Positions 17,607 through 27,341 of a stretch of DNA of 64,000 nt are shown in pieces. The notes beneath the pieces were generated by a model, which saw only the letters and a program-made list of their open reading frames with translations, was not told where the DNA came from and made no database searches. Origin of the DNA: Pseudomonas mosselii (lineage in GTDB: Bacteria; Pseudomonadota; Gammaproteobacteria; Pseudomonadales; Pseudomonadaceae); contig NZ_VAUO01000008.1 of the NCBI RefSeq assembly GCF_005796105.1, forward strand, positions 62,001 to 126,000, written 5' to 3'. Every line of letters begins with the position of its first letter. Position 1 is the first letter of the stretch. A program made the position numbers and the translations under genes.

Positions 17607-20600
17607 ATGATGCTCGATGAATGTCTCGTTCTCGTGTCGGTCGATAACGATCCGGCGATCGACGAACACTGGCTGAGCCGCTGCACCACGGTAGCGCTGG
17701 GCCAGGAAGGCGAGCTGTGCCACTTCTGCCTGTTCGACACCGAGACCCGCCAGTCCTGGCACGCGATCCGTGCACCGGTCGAGTCGCCGGCCGCCTGCCA
17801 ACGCCTGGAGCGCGACTACCGACTGGCGCTGGACCCGGCCTGGGCAGTGCTGCCCGCAGCCTACGTGCGCTCGGCCGAAGGGCCATTGCTGGTCTATCCC
17901 ACCGGGCTGTCGGTAGCCGACCTGATCGACCAGGGTCGGCTTTTTCTGGAGCGCTTCCTACACGTCGCGGTGAACGCTGCCACCACCTTGGCCAAGGCCC
18001 ACCAGGGCAATGCCGTGCACGGCGCCCTGCGCCCGCGCCAGTTGCTGATCGGCAACGATGGACAAGTGCGCATTGGCGGTTTTCGCGCCGATGCCAGCGA
18101 CATCCCGAGCACCCAGCCCGACAGCTGGACCTACCTGGCCCCCGAGCAGGTCTGCCCGCACGGCACCCACACCGACCGGCGCAGCGATATCTATGCGTTG
18201 GCGGCCATCCTCTACCAGTTGTTGCTCGGCCAACTGCCACTGGCCGGACGCGACATCCAGCACTGGCGCCAGCTGCATGCAGGCGTGCAACCGCGGCCAG
18301 CCGGGGAGCTTGACCCGACCCTGCCAAGGGTGATCAGCCAGATCCTCGGCAAGGCCTTGGCCAAGGAGCCCGATGCGCGCTACCAGAGCGCCGAAGCACT
18401 GGCCATCGACCTGGCGCATTGCCAACGGCAATGGGCTGCGCATGGCGACATCGCGCCGTTCACCCCAGGTTGCGCCGACCTGGTGCCCGCCGCCGGCGAG
18501 CGCCTGTATGGACGCGACGGTGAACAACAGACCATCGCCCGCCTGCTCGACAGCCTGCGCCGCGACAACACCCCCCAAGGCCTGCTGGTCAACGGCGCCA
18601 CCGGCATGGGCAAGTCGAGCCTGGTGCACACCTCGCTCAAGGTCCACGCCAACGGTTATTGGGCCAGCGGCAAGTGCAACAGCCTTGAGCAAGCGGTGCC
18701 CTATGCCCCCTGGATCGAGATCCTCGGTACGTTGGCCACGCAGTTGCTGGCCAGGAACAGCAGCGACCTGGACGCCACCGCTCGCGATATTCGCCAGCGC
18801 CTCCAGGGTCGCGGCCAATTGCTCAGCCAACTGGCGCCCGATCTGCAATTGATCCTCGGCCCCAGTGCCGACTTCTCCATACAAGCGTCGCGCCTGACGC
18901 TGGAAAAAGAGCACCGCGCCATCGTCGAGGTGCTCGAAGTCTTCAGCAGCCCCGGCCAACCACTGGCGATCTTCCTCGATGATCTGCAATGGGCCGACGA
19001 TGCCAGCCGTTACCTGCTGCAAGCGCTGCTGGCAAAGCCACCGCGAGGTCTGTTGCTGATCCTCGCCAGCCGCAGCGATGGCAGCGCCATGTCACTGATC
19101 GACCTGCCTGCCACGCCCACCGCCCTGCGCTGCCAGAGCCTCACCCTACAGCCGCTGCCGGTCGCGGCGATCGTCGAACTGATCGTGACCCGCTATCACG
19201 TCAATGCCGCCGAGGCGCTCCCGGTGGCCGAGCGGGTGCACGCCAAGACCGCAGGCAATCCGTTCTTCGTCCGGCAAATTCTGCGGGCGATGGTCGAAGA
19301 CCGGTTGTTCGTCTTCGATACCCACGCCATGCGCTGGTCCTGGTCGATAGACGCCGTGGCCCACCATCGCTATGCCGACAACGTCGCCGACCTGATGGTG
19401 CAACGCCTGACCCGCCTGCCCTCGGGCCAGCGCGAGTTGCTCAGGCTCGCGGCAGCCGCCGGCGGGCGCTTCGATGTAGCGCTGCTGCGGCGCCTGGCGG
19501 GGCAGCCGGACGAGCGCCTCGACGGCCGGCTCAAAGCCTTGCGCGAGGCGGGTTTCCTCGCGTCCACCGCGCATGGCCTGGCTTTCGCCCATGACCGCGT
19601 GCAGGAAGCCGCCTATCAACTCACCCCGGAGCACGAACGCAGCGCGCAGCACGCGCGTATCGCCCAAGCCATGTGGCAGGCCTGGGCAGACAGCCCCCGT
19701 GAGGGCCTGTTCGAACTGGCCAACCAGCTCCAGCGGGCCGCGACCGATCGCTTCACCGCGCAGCAATGCGCGACCTTCCTGGCGCTGCTGCTGCGCGCCG
19801 CCACCCAGGCCCGCGACGCCGCCTCCCACGAGCAGGCCGCCGGCTACCTGCAAGCGGCGCACGCCTTGCAACAGCGTTGCCCGATTGATGCACGGCAGGC
19901 GTTCACCCTCGCCTGCATGGCCACCGAATGCGACATGCTGCTGTCACGCACGGGGCGCGCCGAGGCCGGTATCGCCGCGTGCCATCGCCACGCCCGTACA
20001 GCACTGGAGCGCGCCACGGCCCACCGCTTGGCCGCACGCCTGAACACCCTGCGCTCGGATTACCCAGCCGCCATTGACGAAGCCATGCGTGGCCTGCAAC
20101 TGCTGGGAATCGAGCTGAACCACGGCGACGAGCCACAGCCCGTCGAGCGCCAGTACGCCACTGTCCGTAGACTGATCGAGCAACGCGGTCGCCACTGCCT
20201 GGAGGCTTTGCCACGCGCCACGTCCGAGCCTGTCGAGGTGGCCATTGCACTGCTCGCGACGCTGTCCTCGTCATTCTTCGTGCGCGACGAAATCCGCTTC
20301 CTGCACTTGTCGCGCATCCTGGAACTGAGCCTGGCCCACGGCGTGGCCCCCGGCAGCACCTATGGCCTGGCCTGGTTCGGGGTGATGTGCGCCGAGCGCT
20401 TCGCCGCCTACCACGACGGCCACGCTTACTGCCTGGCGGCGCTCAAGCTGATCGAGCGGCACGGATTCGAATGCGACCTGACCAGCACCTTGCTGGCCCT
20501 GGATCAGGTCAGCGCCTGGACCTCACCCATGGAGTTCGCTCGCCGTACCGCGCTGGAGGCAATCGACTCGGCCAACCTTTCCGGTGACTTGGCCATGGCC

Positions 20601-22697
20601 TGCTACGCCTGCTGCCACGCTGTCTCGGACGCGCTGGTGATGGGCAAGCACCTGGATGCGGTGAACCAGGAAGTGGAGCGCGGCCTGGCCACCGTGCGCC
20701 GCTATGGCTACCGCGATGTCGAATTCATTCTGCTCGCCCAACAAGCCTTCGTCGCCGACCTGTGCGGCGCTCCCGCTACGCACGATGAGCGCAACGCCGT
20801 GAGGCTGCACGACACACCGAGCGCCTGCATCAGTTCCAGCACCACGCGTTTCTTCCAGAGCCTGTTCGCCGGCATGGCGGCGTTCTACCTGGGCGATATC
20901 GGCCAGGCCACGGCGCACTTGGAGCAGGCCGATGGCCACGTCTGGGCGGTGCCGGCGCACATCAACCTGGCCGATTTCCACCTGTTCCAGGCACTGACCC
21001 TGGGCAGCCCGCAAGCACCGGGTACGCTTGAAGCGAAGCTCGAACGCCTGGCCCGGTTACGCCTGGTGTTCAGCCAGTGGGCGCAGTTCAATCCGGTCAC
21101 GTTCCGCAACAAGGTGCTGCTGATCGAAGGGTTGATCGCCCGCCTTCAGGGTGATGGGCTGTCGGCCATTCGCTGCTTCGACCAGGCGCAGATCGCCGCC
21201 ACCGCTGCCGGCTTTATCCACGAGCAGGCCATCGCCCACGAGCAACTGGCCGAGGTGTGCATCCCCAGTGGGCTGATCTCGGGCGCCAACCTGCACCTGC
21301 GCATCGCCCGCGATTGCTTTCATCTATGGGGCGCCACGGGCAAGGTGCGCCAGCTTGAGACGCTGCACCCATTCCTGCGCACCCAGCCAATTCAAGAAAC
21401 CTTCTGCACGACCTCACAAGCCAACCTGGACCTGGAAGCCGGTATCGAGGCTGCGCGCGCCTTGTCCGAAGAAACCTTGCTCGAAGGCCTGATCGAAACC
21501 CTGATGGGCCAGCTCACCCAGCATGCCGGTGCCGACCATGGCGCGCTGTTGATCGTCAGTGGTGCGGAGTACCAGATGGCCGCGCTGGCCGACATCGACG
21601 ACGCCGGGCTGCGGGTGAGCATGGAGCAGTGCCAGAAGTTCATGACTCAGGCGCCGCGCTCGATCATCAACGCGACCCTGCGCACCAAGAAAACCCTGCT
21701 GCTGCACGACGCCCAAGTGGACTGCCCCGAAGCGTTCCGCCAGGACCTGCACGCGCGTGGTGCACGCTCGGTGCTGTGCCTGCCATTGGTGATCCAGGGG
21801 GTGCTGATCGGTCTGGTGTATCTGGAAAACTGCCTGGTGCCCAACCTGTTCGGCGGCCAGCGCCTGGCCATGCTGGAAATCCTCGCAGCGCAAGCGGCGG
21901 TGTCGCTGCAGACCGCCAAGTTCTATACCCGCCTGGCCGAAGAGCACCAGACCCGCGCTCAAATGGAAGCCGAGCTGCGGCGCTCACGGGCAGAGCTGGC
22001 GCGCAGTGCGCATTTGCAAGTGATGAACGAACTGTCGGCGTCCATCGCCCACGAGATCAGCCAGCCACTGCTGGGCATCGCCTCCAACGCAGCGGCTAGC
22101 CTGCGCTGGCTGCGCCGCGATACGCCGGATCTCGACGAAGCCATGGCGGGTCTGGAAGACATCCGCGCCGACAGCGAGCGCGCAGCCAATATCGTTCGCG
22201 CCCTGCGCTCGCTGGCCAAGCAGACGCCGATGCAGTTCAAGACGCTGAAGCTCGACGACTTGATCTTGCAAGTGATCCGCCTGGCCTCGGCCGATGCTCG
22301 CAAGAGTGCGGTGAAACTCCAGGCGCAGCTGGATGCCGGGGTGACGGTGCTGGCAGACCCTGTGCAAATCCAGCAACTGGTGTTCAACCTGCTCACCAAC
22401 GCGCTGGAGGCGCTGGCCGGGTATCGCGGTGATGGCGTGGTGCGCATCAGCTCATGCCGCTGTGGCGACGAGGTGCAGGTGCAAGTGGACGACAACGGCC
22501 CCGGCATTGATGCTCAAGACCGCGAACAGGTGTTCGAGGTGTTCCACACCACCAAGCCCGGTGGACTGGGCATGGGGCTGGCAATCTGCATGTCGGTGGT
22601 GCAGGCCCACGGCGGGCGCTTGCAGGCGTTGGACTCGGAGCTGGGCGGGTGCTGCATTCGCTTCAGCGTGCCGGTGGCGGGCACACAAGCCGGCTGA
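17607..22697 (+). CDS. Giant hybrid sensor: pseudokinase, STAND-type ATPase, GAF, histidine kinase
   Basis: I use the ATG preceded by AGGGG (MMLDECLVLVS), giving 1696 residues. Domain order: a Ser/Thr-kinase-like region (to about 300) with degenerate motifs (HGALRPRQLL for the catalytic loop, GGF for DFG), then an AAA/STAND ATPase with Walker A NGATGMGKSS and Walker B LAIFLDDLQWADD, a long helical repeat region, a GAF domain (about 1270-1420), a short coiled coil, a HisKA domain with phosphoacceptor His1482 (IAHEISQPL), and HATPase_c with NLLTNALEAL, DDNGPGI and GLGMGLAI. Related proteins are known as ATP-binding sensor histidine kinases. The signal is unknown. The kinase-like domain probably binds rather than phosphorylates. 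Its likely targets are the two regulators encoded divergently. Confidence 0.85.
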   Translation: MMLDECLVLVSVDNDPAIDEHWLSRCTTVALGQEGELCHFCLFDTETRQSWHAIRAPVESPAACQRLERDYRLALDPAWAVLPAAYVRSAEGPLLVYPTGLSVADLIDQGRLFLERFLHVAVNAATTLAKAHQGNAVHGALRPRQLLIGNDGQVRIGGFRADASDIPSTQPDSWTYLAPEQVCPHGTHTDRRSDIYALAAILYQLLLGQLPLAGRDIQHWRQLHAGVQPRPAGELDPTLPRVISQILGKALAKEPDARYQSAEALAIDLAHCQRQWAAHGDIAPFTPGCADLVPAAGERLYGRDGEQQTIARLLDSLRRDNTPQGLLVNGATGMGKSSLVHTSLKVHANGYWASGKCNSLEQAVPYAPWIEILGTLATQLLARNSSDLDATARDIRQRLQGRGQLLSQLAPDLQLILGPSADFSIQASRLTLEKEHRAIVEVLEVFSSPGQPLAIFLDDLQWADDASRYLLQALLAKPPRGLLLILASRSDGSAMSLIDLPATPTALRCQSLTLQPLPVAAIVELIVTRYHVNAAEALPVAERVHAKTAGNPFFVRQILRAMVEDRLFVFDTHAMRWSWSIDAVAHHRYADNVADLMVQRLTRLPSGQRELLRLAAAAGGRFDVALLRRLAGQPDERLDGRLKALREAGFLASTAHGLAFAHDRVQEAAYQLTPEHERSAQHARIAQAMWQAWADSPREGLFELANQLQRAATDRFTAQQCATFLALLLRAATQARDAASHEQAAGYLQAAHALQQRCPIDARQAFTLACMATECDMLLSRTGRAEAGIAACHRHARTALERATAHRLAARLNTLRSDYPAAIDEAMRGLQLLGIELNHGDEPQPVERQYATVRRLIEQRGRHCLEALPRATSEPVEVAIALLATLSSSFFVRDEIRFLHLSRILELSLAHGVAPGSTYGLAWFGVMCAERFAAYHDGHAYCLAALKLIERHGFECDLTSTLLALDQVSAWTSPMEFARRTALEAIDSANLSGDLAMACYACCHAVSDALVMGKHLDAVNQEVERGLATVRRYGYRDVEFILLAQQAFVADLCGAPATHDERNAVRLHDTPSACISSSTTRFFQSLFAGMAAFYLGDIGQATAHLEQADGHVWAVPAHINLADFHLFQALTLGSPQAPGTLEAKLERLARLRLVFSQWAQFNPVTFRNKVLLIEGLIARLQGDGLSAIRCFDQAQIAATAAGFIHEQAIAHEQLAEVCIPSGLISGANLHLRIARDCFHLWGATGKVRQLETLHPFLRTQPIQETFCTTSQANLDLEAGIEAARALSEETLLEGLIETLMGQLTQHAGADHGALLIVSGAEYQMAALADIDDAGLRVSMEQCQKFMTQAPRSIINATLRTKKTLLLHDAQVDCPEAFRQDLHARGARSVLCLPLVIQGVLIGLVYLENCLVPNLFGGQRLAMLEILAAQAAVSLQTAKFYTRLAEEHQTRAQMEAELRRSRAELARSAHLQVMNELSASIAHEISQPLLGIASNAAASLRWLRRDTPDLDEAMAGLEDIRADSERAANIVRALRSLAKQTPMQFKTLKLDDLILQVIRLASADARKSAVKLQAQLDAGVTVLADPVQIQQLVFNLLTNALEALAGYRGDGVVRISSCRCGDEVQVQVDDNGPGIDAQDREQVFEVFHTTKPGGLGMGLAICMSVVQAHGGRLQALDSELGGCCIRFSVPVAGTQAG

Positions 22698-22719
22698 TGT
22701 GTAGGTACTTGTAACAAGG

Positions 22720-22836
22720 GCCTTGCCGGGGTGCAGGGCCGGTCGGAAAGGGTCGCGTAGCGCGCCCCGGGATTTATGCATGATGCAAAATCGCCGAGGC
22801 TGCTACGCAGCCTTTTCGCGGCACAAGGCCGCTCCA
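22720..22836. repeat. Degenerate REP/REPIN-like sequence
   Basis: The right part (GCGGCACAAGGCCGCTCC) is a recognisable P. putida-type REP half and the left part (AAGGGCCTTGCCGGGG) a degraded partner. It separates the convergent histidine kinase and hydrolase genes. Confidence 0.5.
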
Positions 22837-22838
22837 GA

Positions 22839-23465
22839 TCAGCGCGCCGTCAACGCCGCATAACTGTTCATCAAGTTGCGGTAATTGGGGATGCGCTGGG
22901 ACAGCAGGTTGCCCAGGCCTTCGATGTCGTTGCGCCAGTCGCGGTGCAACTCACACGCCACCGAGAACCAGTTCATCATCTGCGCCCCGGCTTGAGTCAT
23001 GCGCGCCCACGCGGCCTGCTGCACAGTCTCGTTGAAGGTGCCCGAGGCGTCGGTGACGACGAACACGTCGAAGCCCTCGGCCAGCGCCGACAGGGTCGGG
23101 AACGCCACGCACACATCAGTCACCACGCCGGCAATGATCAGCTGCTTGCGCCCAGTGGCCTTGATCGCCTTGACGAAATCTTCGTTGTCCCAAGCGTTGA
23201 TCTGGCCAGGGCGGGCGATGTACGGCGCGTCCGGGAACATCTCCTTGAGTTCCGGCACCAGCGGGCCATTGGGGCCTTGCTCGAAGCTGGTGGTGAGGAT
23301 GGTCGGCAGGCCGAAGAACTTGGCCAGGTCACCCAAAGCCAGCACGTTGTTCTTGAACTCGTTGGGCGAGAAATCCTGCACCAGCGAGATCAGGCCGGTC
23401 TGGTGATCGACCAGCAGCACGACGGCATCATCTTTGTTCAGGCGCTTGTAGTCAGGTTGGCTCAC
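22839..23465 (-). CDS. Isochorismatase-family (YcaC-like) cysteine hydrolase, copy 1
   Basis: The 208-residue protein starts at GTG, supported by GGAG eight bases upstream. It has the family triad: Asp (VLLVDHQTGL), Lys in the KATGRKQLII region and Cys (GVVTDVCVAFP), with the cis-peptide GVVT before it. YcaC-type proteins are octameric hydrolases of uncertain substrate. A close paralogue is encoded at 30.1 kb. A short AraC-type regulator lies directly upstream on the same strand and a GlxA-type regulator is divergent from that, so it may be regulated by one of them. Confidence 0.88.
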   Translation of the reverse strand: MSQPDYKRLNKDDAVVLLVDHQTGLISLVQDFSPNEFKNNVLALGDLAKFFGLPTILTTSFEQGPNGPLVPELKEMFPDAPYIARPGQINAWDNEDFVKAIKATGRKQLIIAGVVTDVCVAFPTLSALAEGFDVFVVTDASGTFNETVQQAAWARMTQAGAQMMNWFSVACELHRDWRNDIEGLGNLLSQRIPNYRNLMNSYAALTAR

Positions 23466-23534
23466 GACGGTGACTCCTTGGGTGGGATGAAGGTGGCATT
23501 GGCCCTAGGGCCTATACCTTTGGGTAACATGGCA

Positions 23535-23900
23535 TTAAAGGTGACCCGCCGCCTGACGCCAGGCCTTGGGAGGCTGACCGACCAAACGGCTGAAGGCGCG
23601 CGTGAAATGCGCTTGGTCACAGAAGCCGCACTCCAGGCTGACATGGGTGATCGGCACTTCGGTGGCCAGCAGACGTTTGGCCTTTTCCATGCGTGCTCGC
23701 AGGCGCCAGGCTTGCGGCGACAGTCCGGTAGCCACCTTGAAGGCGCGCGAGAAGTGACTGCGCGTGAGATGGCAGACGCTGGCGATCTGGATGATCGACA
23801 GTGGGCTGTGGAGCATGAGTTCCTTGGCCTGGCGCAAGCGCTGCGGGGTCAGCGCGCCGGGCTGGGTGTGCCGGGCTTCTGGGGCGGACTCAAGGGCCAT
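23535..23900 (-). CDS. Short AraC-family transcriptional regulator (HTH domain only)
   Basis: The 121 residues consist almost entirely of the two helix-turn-helix motifs of an AraC/XylS DNA-binding domain (IIQIASVCHLTRSHFSRAFK and the second HTH ending QAHFTRAFSRLVGQPP). There is no sensory domain. It is 70 bases upstream of the isochorismatase-like gene on the same strand and divergent from the GlxA-like gene. It is probably a local regulator; the effector is unknown. Confidence 0.85.
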   Translation of the reverse strand: MALESAPEARHTQPGALTPQRLRQAKELMLHSPLSIIQIASVCHLTRSHFSRAFKVATGLSPQAWRLRARMEKAKRLLATEVPITHVSLECGFCDQAHFTRAFSRLVGQPPKAWRQAAGHL

Positions 23901-24124
23901 GTCGACTCTCCTGTTTCGATGCAGGAAGTCTGGCGCGCGGCCGATGACAAAGTCCTGAGCCGAACCTTAAAAGTTCTTAAGCGTGACGGCCCGTCACCAC
24001 ACAGGTCGCGTCTGGCCCATGACGCTCTCGGGTGCGCTGGCCCTACACGCCCTAGCGATCCTTTAAAATGCTCGCATGTTTGATTTCAGGCTATCTGCAC
24101 AGGTAGTCGCAAAGGTGAGTCACG

Positions 24125-25081
24125 ATGCTGAAAACAGTGGTGATAGTGCTGTTCAACGATGTTCTGATGCTGGATGTCAGCGGCCCTATGGACGTCTTTT
24201 CCATCGCCAACCGGTTCCTCCCGGCAGACCAGCACTACCACCTGCTCACCCTTGCCGAAGACAACGCCCCGCTGCGTAGCTCCTGCGGCCTGAAGGTACT
24301 GGCCGACGCACGCCTGGAGGCGTTGCCGATGAACGTCGACCTGCTGCTGGTGCCTGGCGGCCCAGGCGCCTACGACCATCCGACACCGGCGCTAGAGCGT
24401 TGGCTGGCGCAGGCAGCGCGCAGCGCTAAGCGTTTCGGTGCGATCTGTACCGGTATTTTCCTGCTGGGGCGCGCTGGATTACTCAGCGGCTATCGCTGCA
24501 CCACCCACTGGAACTACATCGAGCGCCTGGCGCGGCAGTTTCCCGAAGCACGAGTGGAAACCGAACAGATCTACGTGACCGACCGTAACTTGATCACCTC
24601 CGGCGGCATCACCGCCGGTATCGACCTGGCCCTGGCCGTGGTGGCCGAGGATCATGGCCGGGACTTGGCGCTGGAAGTGGCCAAGGTGCTGCTGGTGGCG
24701 CGACACCGCCAAGGCGGTCAGTTGCCCTACGGTCCATTGCTGGCAGCGGTGCCGCGTGACGGCGGCCCAATCGCCCGGGTCCAGGCGTATATCGTCGACC
24801 ATATCGACGAAGCCTTCACCGTGCAGAAAATGGCCGAGTTGGCGGCCATGAGCGCGCGTAATTTTGCCCGCGCGTTCCAGCGCGACGTGGGGATCACGCC
24901 ACTGCAATACTTGCAGAACGCGCGCATCGACCATGCGCGCAAGTTGCTCGAGGGCTCGGATTTGCCACTCAAGGTGGTGGCCGCGCGCAGTGGGTTCGGC
25001 AGCGACCGGCACATGCGCAAGGTGTTCGGCGAGCGGATCGGCATGACGCCGAACCAGTACCGCGCGCAGTTTGGCGGGTGA
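24125..25081 (+). CDS. GlxA-family regulator (DJ-1/PfpI-like domain plus AraC HTH)
   Basis: The 318-residue protein combines an N-terminal DJ-1/PfpI-like domain (about 1-185, with GAICTGIFLLGRAGLL around the nucleophile-elbow cysteine and ITSGGITAGIDLAL) and a C-terminal AraC HTH pair (about 215-315, MAELAAMSARNFARAFQRD, VAARSGFGSDRHMRKVF). Family members regulate catabolism of amines and other small molecules. It is divergent from the short AraC gene and upstream of the CPA2 antiporter; an operator-like palindrome lies between it and the antiporter. Confidence 0.88.
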   Translation: MLKTVVIVLFNDVLMLDVSGPMDVFSIANRFLPADQHYHLLTLAEDNAPLRSSCGLKVLADARLEALPMNVDLLLVPGGPGAYDHPTPALERWLAQAARSAKRFGAICTGIFLLGRAGLLSGYRCTTHWNYIERLARQFPEARVETEQIYVTDRNLITSGGITAGIDLALAVVAEDHGRDLALEVAKVLLVARHRQGGQLPYGPLLAAVPRDGGPIARVQAYIVDHIDEAFTVQKMAELAAMSARNFARAFQRDVGITPLQYLQNARIDHARKLLEGSDLPLKVVAARSGFGSDRHMRKVFGERIGMTPNQYRAQFGG

Positions 25082-25127
25082 CGCAACAGCCGGACCACAC
25101 GCTCCTACATAGGCGTGCGTGCGGTTC

Positions 25128-25179
25128 ATATTGTCCCCTTCAAGGAGACAATATGTCTCCATAGAATCGGATTGTCTCC
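25128..25179. promoter_or_regulatory. Operator-like palindrome cluster before the CPA2 antiporter
   Basis: GGAGAC-AATAT-GTCTCC (25144-25160) is a perfect inverted repeat. The overlapping pair ATATTGTC/GACAATAT (25128-25154) is another, and a further half site ATTGTCTCC lies at 25171-25179. Four related half sites in 52 bases, 70 to 125 bases before the start codon, suggest a repressor site. The protein is unknown. Confidence 0.45.
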
Positions 25180-25252
25180 ACACAGCCCATTCCGCAAAAT
25201 GCTCGACTCAACGCTATAACCGCTGCCCCGGCAGTTCACGGAGCCAGAACCC

Positions 25253-27040
25253 ATGCCACACGAAGGCAGCCTGCTGCAAACCGCGGTGATCTTCCTGTTC
25301 GCCGCCGTCATCGCCGTCCCCCTCGCCAAACGCCTGAAGCTGGGCGCCGTGATCGGCTACCTGCTCGCGGGCGTGGCCATCGGCCCGCAAGCACTGGGCC
25401 TGATCCGCGACACCGAGAGCGTCGCGCACATTTCCGAACTGGGCGTGGTCCTGCTGCTGTTCATCATTGGCCTGGAACTGTCGCCACGACGCCTGTGGCT
25501 GATGCGCAAATCGGTGTTCGGTGTTGGCACCGCACAGGTGCTGCTGACCGGCGCGGTGATTGGCGCCATCGCCCTGTTCGGCTTCAGCCAGACACTGCCA
25601 GCGGCCATCGTGCTTGGCCTGGGCCTGGCGCTGTCGTCCACCGCCTTGGGTCTGCAAAGCCTGGCCGAGAGCAAGCAGCTCAACGCCCCGCATGGCCGCC
25701 TGGCCTTCGCCATCCTGCTGTTCCAGGACATCGCCGCCATCCCGCTGATCGCCCTGGTGCCGTTACTGGCCGCAAACGGCCCCGACACCAGCCACGGCGA
25801 CAGCCTGGAGCATGGCCTGAAGGTATTCGCCAGTATCGCCGTGGTGATTGTCGGCGGGCGCTATCTGCTGCGCCCGCTGTTTCGCACCGTGGCCCGCACG
25901 GGCCTGCCGGAGGTGTCCACCGCCACCGCGCTGTTGGTAGTGATCGGCACCGCCTGGCTGATGGAAGAGGCCGGTATCTCGATGGCCCTGGGGGCCTTCC
26001 TGGCCGGCCTGCTGCTGGCCGATTCGGAATACCGGCATGAACTGGAATCACAGATCGAGCCGTTCAAGGGCCTACTGCTGGGGCTGTTCTTCATCAGTGT
26101 CGGCATGGGCGCCAACCTGCGCCTGCTGCTGGAAATGCCGCTGGTGCTACTGAGCCTGACCCTGCTGCTGATCACCGTGAAACTGGCGCTGCTGATCGGC
26201 GTCGGGCGCCTAGCCGGTGGCCTGAACAAGGCCAGCGCGTTGCGCCTGGGCATGGTGCTGGCAGCCGGTGGCGAGTTCGCCTTCGTGGTGTTCAAGCTGG
26301 GCAAGGATCAAGGCCTGTTCGACACCCAGACCTACGACCTGCTGATGATGACCATCACCCTGTCGATGGCCATCACCCCCCTGCTGATGCTCGGCTGCGC
26401 CCGCGCCCTCAAGCGCCCGCAACCGACACGCGAAGTGCCCGAGCAGTACAAGGCCATCGACGCCGGCACCCCGCGCGCGGTGATCGTCGGCATGGGGCGC
26501 ATGGGGCAGATCGTGGCGCGTATCCTGCGGGCACAGAAGATCCCCTTCATCGCCCTGGAAACCTCGGTGGATACCATCGAGATGACCCGCATGTTCGAGC
26601 AGGTGCCGGTGTTCTACGGCGACCCGTCGCGCCCCGAGGTGCTGCATGCGGCCAAGGTCGGCGAGGCCGAATATTTCATCATTACCGTCGACGACCCCGA
26701 GGTCGCCACCCACACCGCCGAACGGGTCAAGCGCCTTTACCCGCACCTGAAGGTCATCGCCCGGGCGCGTAACCGCCAACATGTGCACAAACTGCTGGAC
26801 GTCGGTGCCGAGCCAATCCGCGAGACGTTTTATTCGAGCCTGGAAATGAGCCGCCGCGCACTGGTGGGGCTGGGCTTGAGCGAGGCCCAGGCGGCCGATC
26901 GCATCGAACGCTTTACCGAGCACGACGAGCAGGTGCTCGAAGCCCAGGGGCAGGTGCGTGATGATCGCGCGAAGGTGATGCAGACCGCCAAGGAGGCGCG
27001 GGTGGAGTTGGAGCGGTTGTTTGAGTCAGATGCAGACTGA
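25253..27040 (+). CDS. CPA2-family (KefB/KefC-like) cation:proton antiporter with TrkA-N domain
   Basis: The 595-residue protein has about 12 membrane helices in residues 1-380 (from LLQTAVIFLFAAVIAVPL) with the conserved LLFIIGLELSP and QDIAAIPLIAL motifs. A cytoplasmic Rossmann domain at about 405-520 (AVIVGMGRMGQIVARIL) is of the RCK/TrkA-N type found in KefB and KefC. Such proteins export potassium or other cations during electrophile or pH stress. No KefF/KefG ancillary quinone reductase gene is adjacent. Substrate and control by glutathione adducts are inferred from the family only. Confidence 0.88.
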   Translation: MPHEGSLLQTAVIFLFAAVIAVPLAKRLKLGAVIGYLLAGVAIGPQALGLIRDTESVAHISELGVVLLLFIIGLELSPRRLWLMRKSVFGVGTAQVLLTGAVIGAIALFGFSQTLPAAIVLGLGLALSSTALGLQSLAESKQLNAPHGRLAFAILLFQDIAAIPLIALVPLLAANGPDTSHGDSLEHGLKVFASIAVVIVGGRYLLRPLFRTVARTGLPEVSTATALLVVIGTAWLMEEAGISMALGAFLAGLLLADSEYRHELESQIEPFKGLLLGLFFISVGMGANLRLLLEMPLVLLSLTLLLITVKLALLIGVGRLAGGLNKASALRLGMVLAAGGEFAFVVFKLGKDQGLFDTQTYDLLMMTITLSMAITPLLMLGCARALKRPQPTREVPEQYKAIDAGTPRAVIVGMGRMGQIVARILRAQKIPFIALETSVDTIEMTRMFEQVPVFYGDPSRPEVLHAAKVGEAEYFIITVDDPEVATHTAERVKRLYPHLKVIARARNRQHVHKLLDVGAEPIRETFYSSLEMSRRALVGLGLSEAQAADRIERFTEHDEQVLEAQGQVRDDRAKVMQTAKEARVELERLFESDAD

Positions 27041-27043
27041 CGC

Positions 27044-27328
27044 TCAGGCGAAGGCAAGCCGAGCGATGGGCGGATGCTCACGGTGCGCGGCTTGCCAAAG
27101 GTCGTAGGCGGCTTGTTCGGCTAGGTACTGGCGAGCACTGCCCAGACCTGCCAGTTCCAGGCGATAGGCCAGGTCGGCGGAAATCGCCGCACGGCCGTTG
27201 AGCACGGTGGATAACTGGCCACGAGAATAGCCGAGATGACGGGCGAGGGAGGAGACGTTCATGCCGATTGCGGGCAGGACGTCTTCGCGCAGGGCTTCGC
27301 CTGGGTGGGGCGGGTTGTGCATGGGCAT
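27044..27328 (-). CDS. higA: HigA-family antitoxin
   Basis: The 94-residue protein has the HigA start PPHPGEALREDVLPAIG followed by an XRE-type helix-turn-helix (SSLARHLGYSRGQLSTVLNG). GAGG lies nine bases before the chosen ATG; a second ATG two codons later is possible. It follows the HigB gene with 13 bases between, the usual toxin-first order of higBA. The antitoxin should neutralise the toxin and repress the operon. Confidence 0.87.
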   Translation of the reverse strand: MPMHNPPHPGEALREDVLPAIGMNVSSLARHLGYSRGQLSTVLNGRAAISADLAYRLELAGLGSARQYLAEQAAYDLWQAAHREHPPIARLAFA

Positions 27329-27341
27329 TAGGTTCAGCCTC

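Noticed and set aside
22776..24083. Long plus-strand ORF (435 codons) opposite the hydrolase and AraC genes
   Set aside because: It is a high-GC antisense shadow covering two recognisable minus-strand genes; no domain and no ribosome site.
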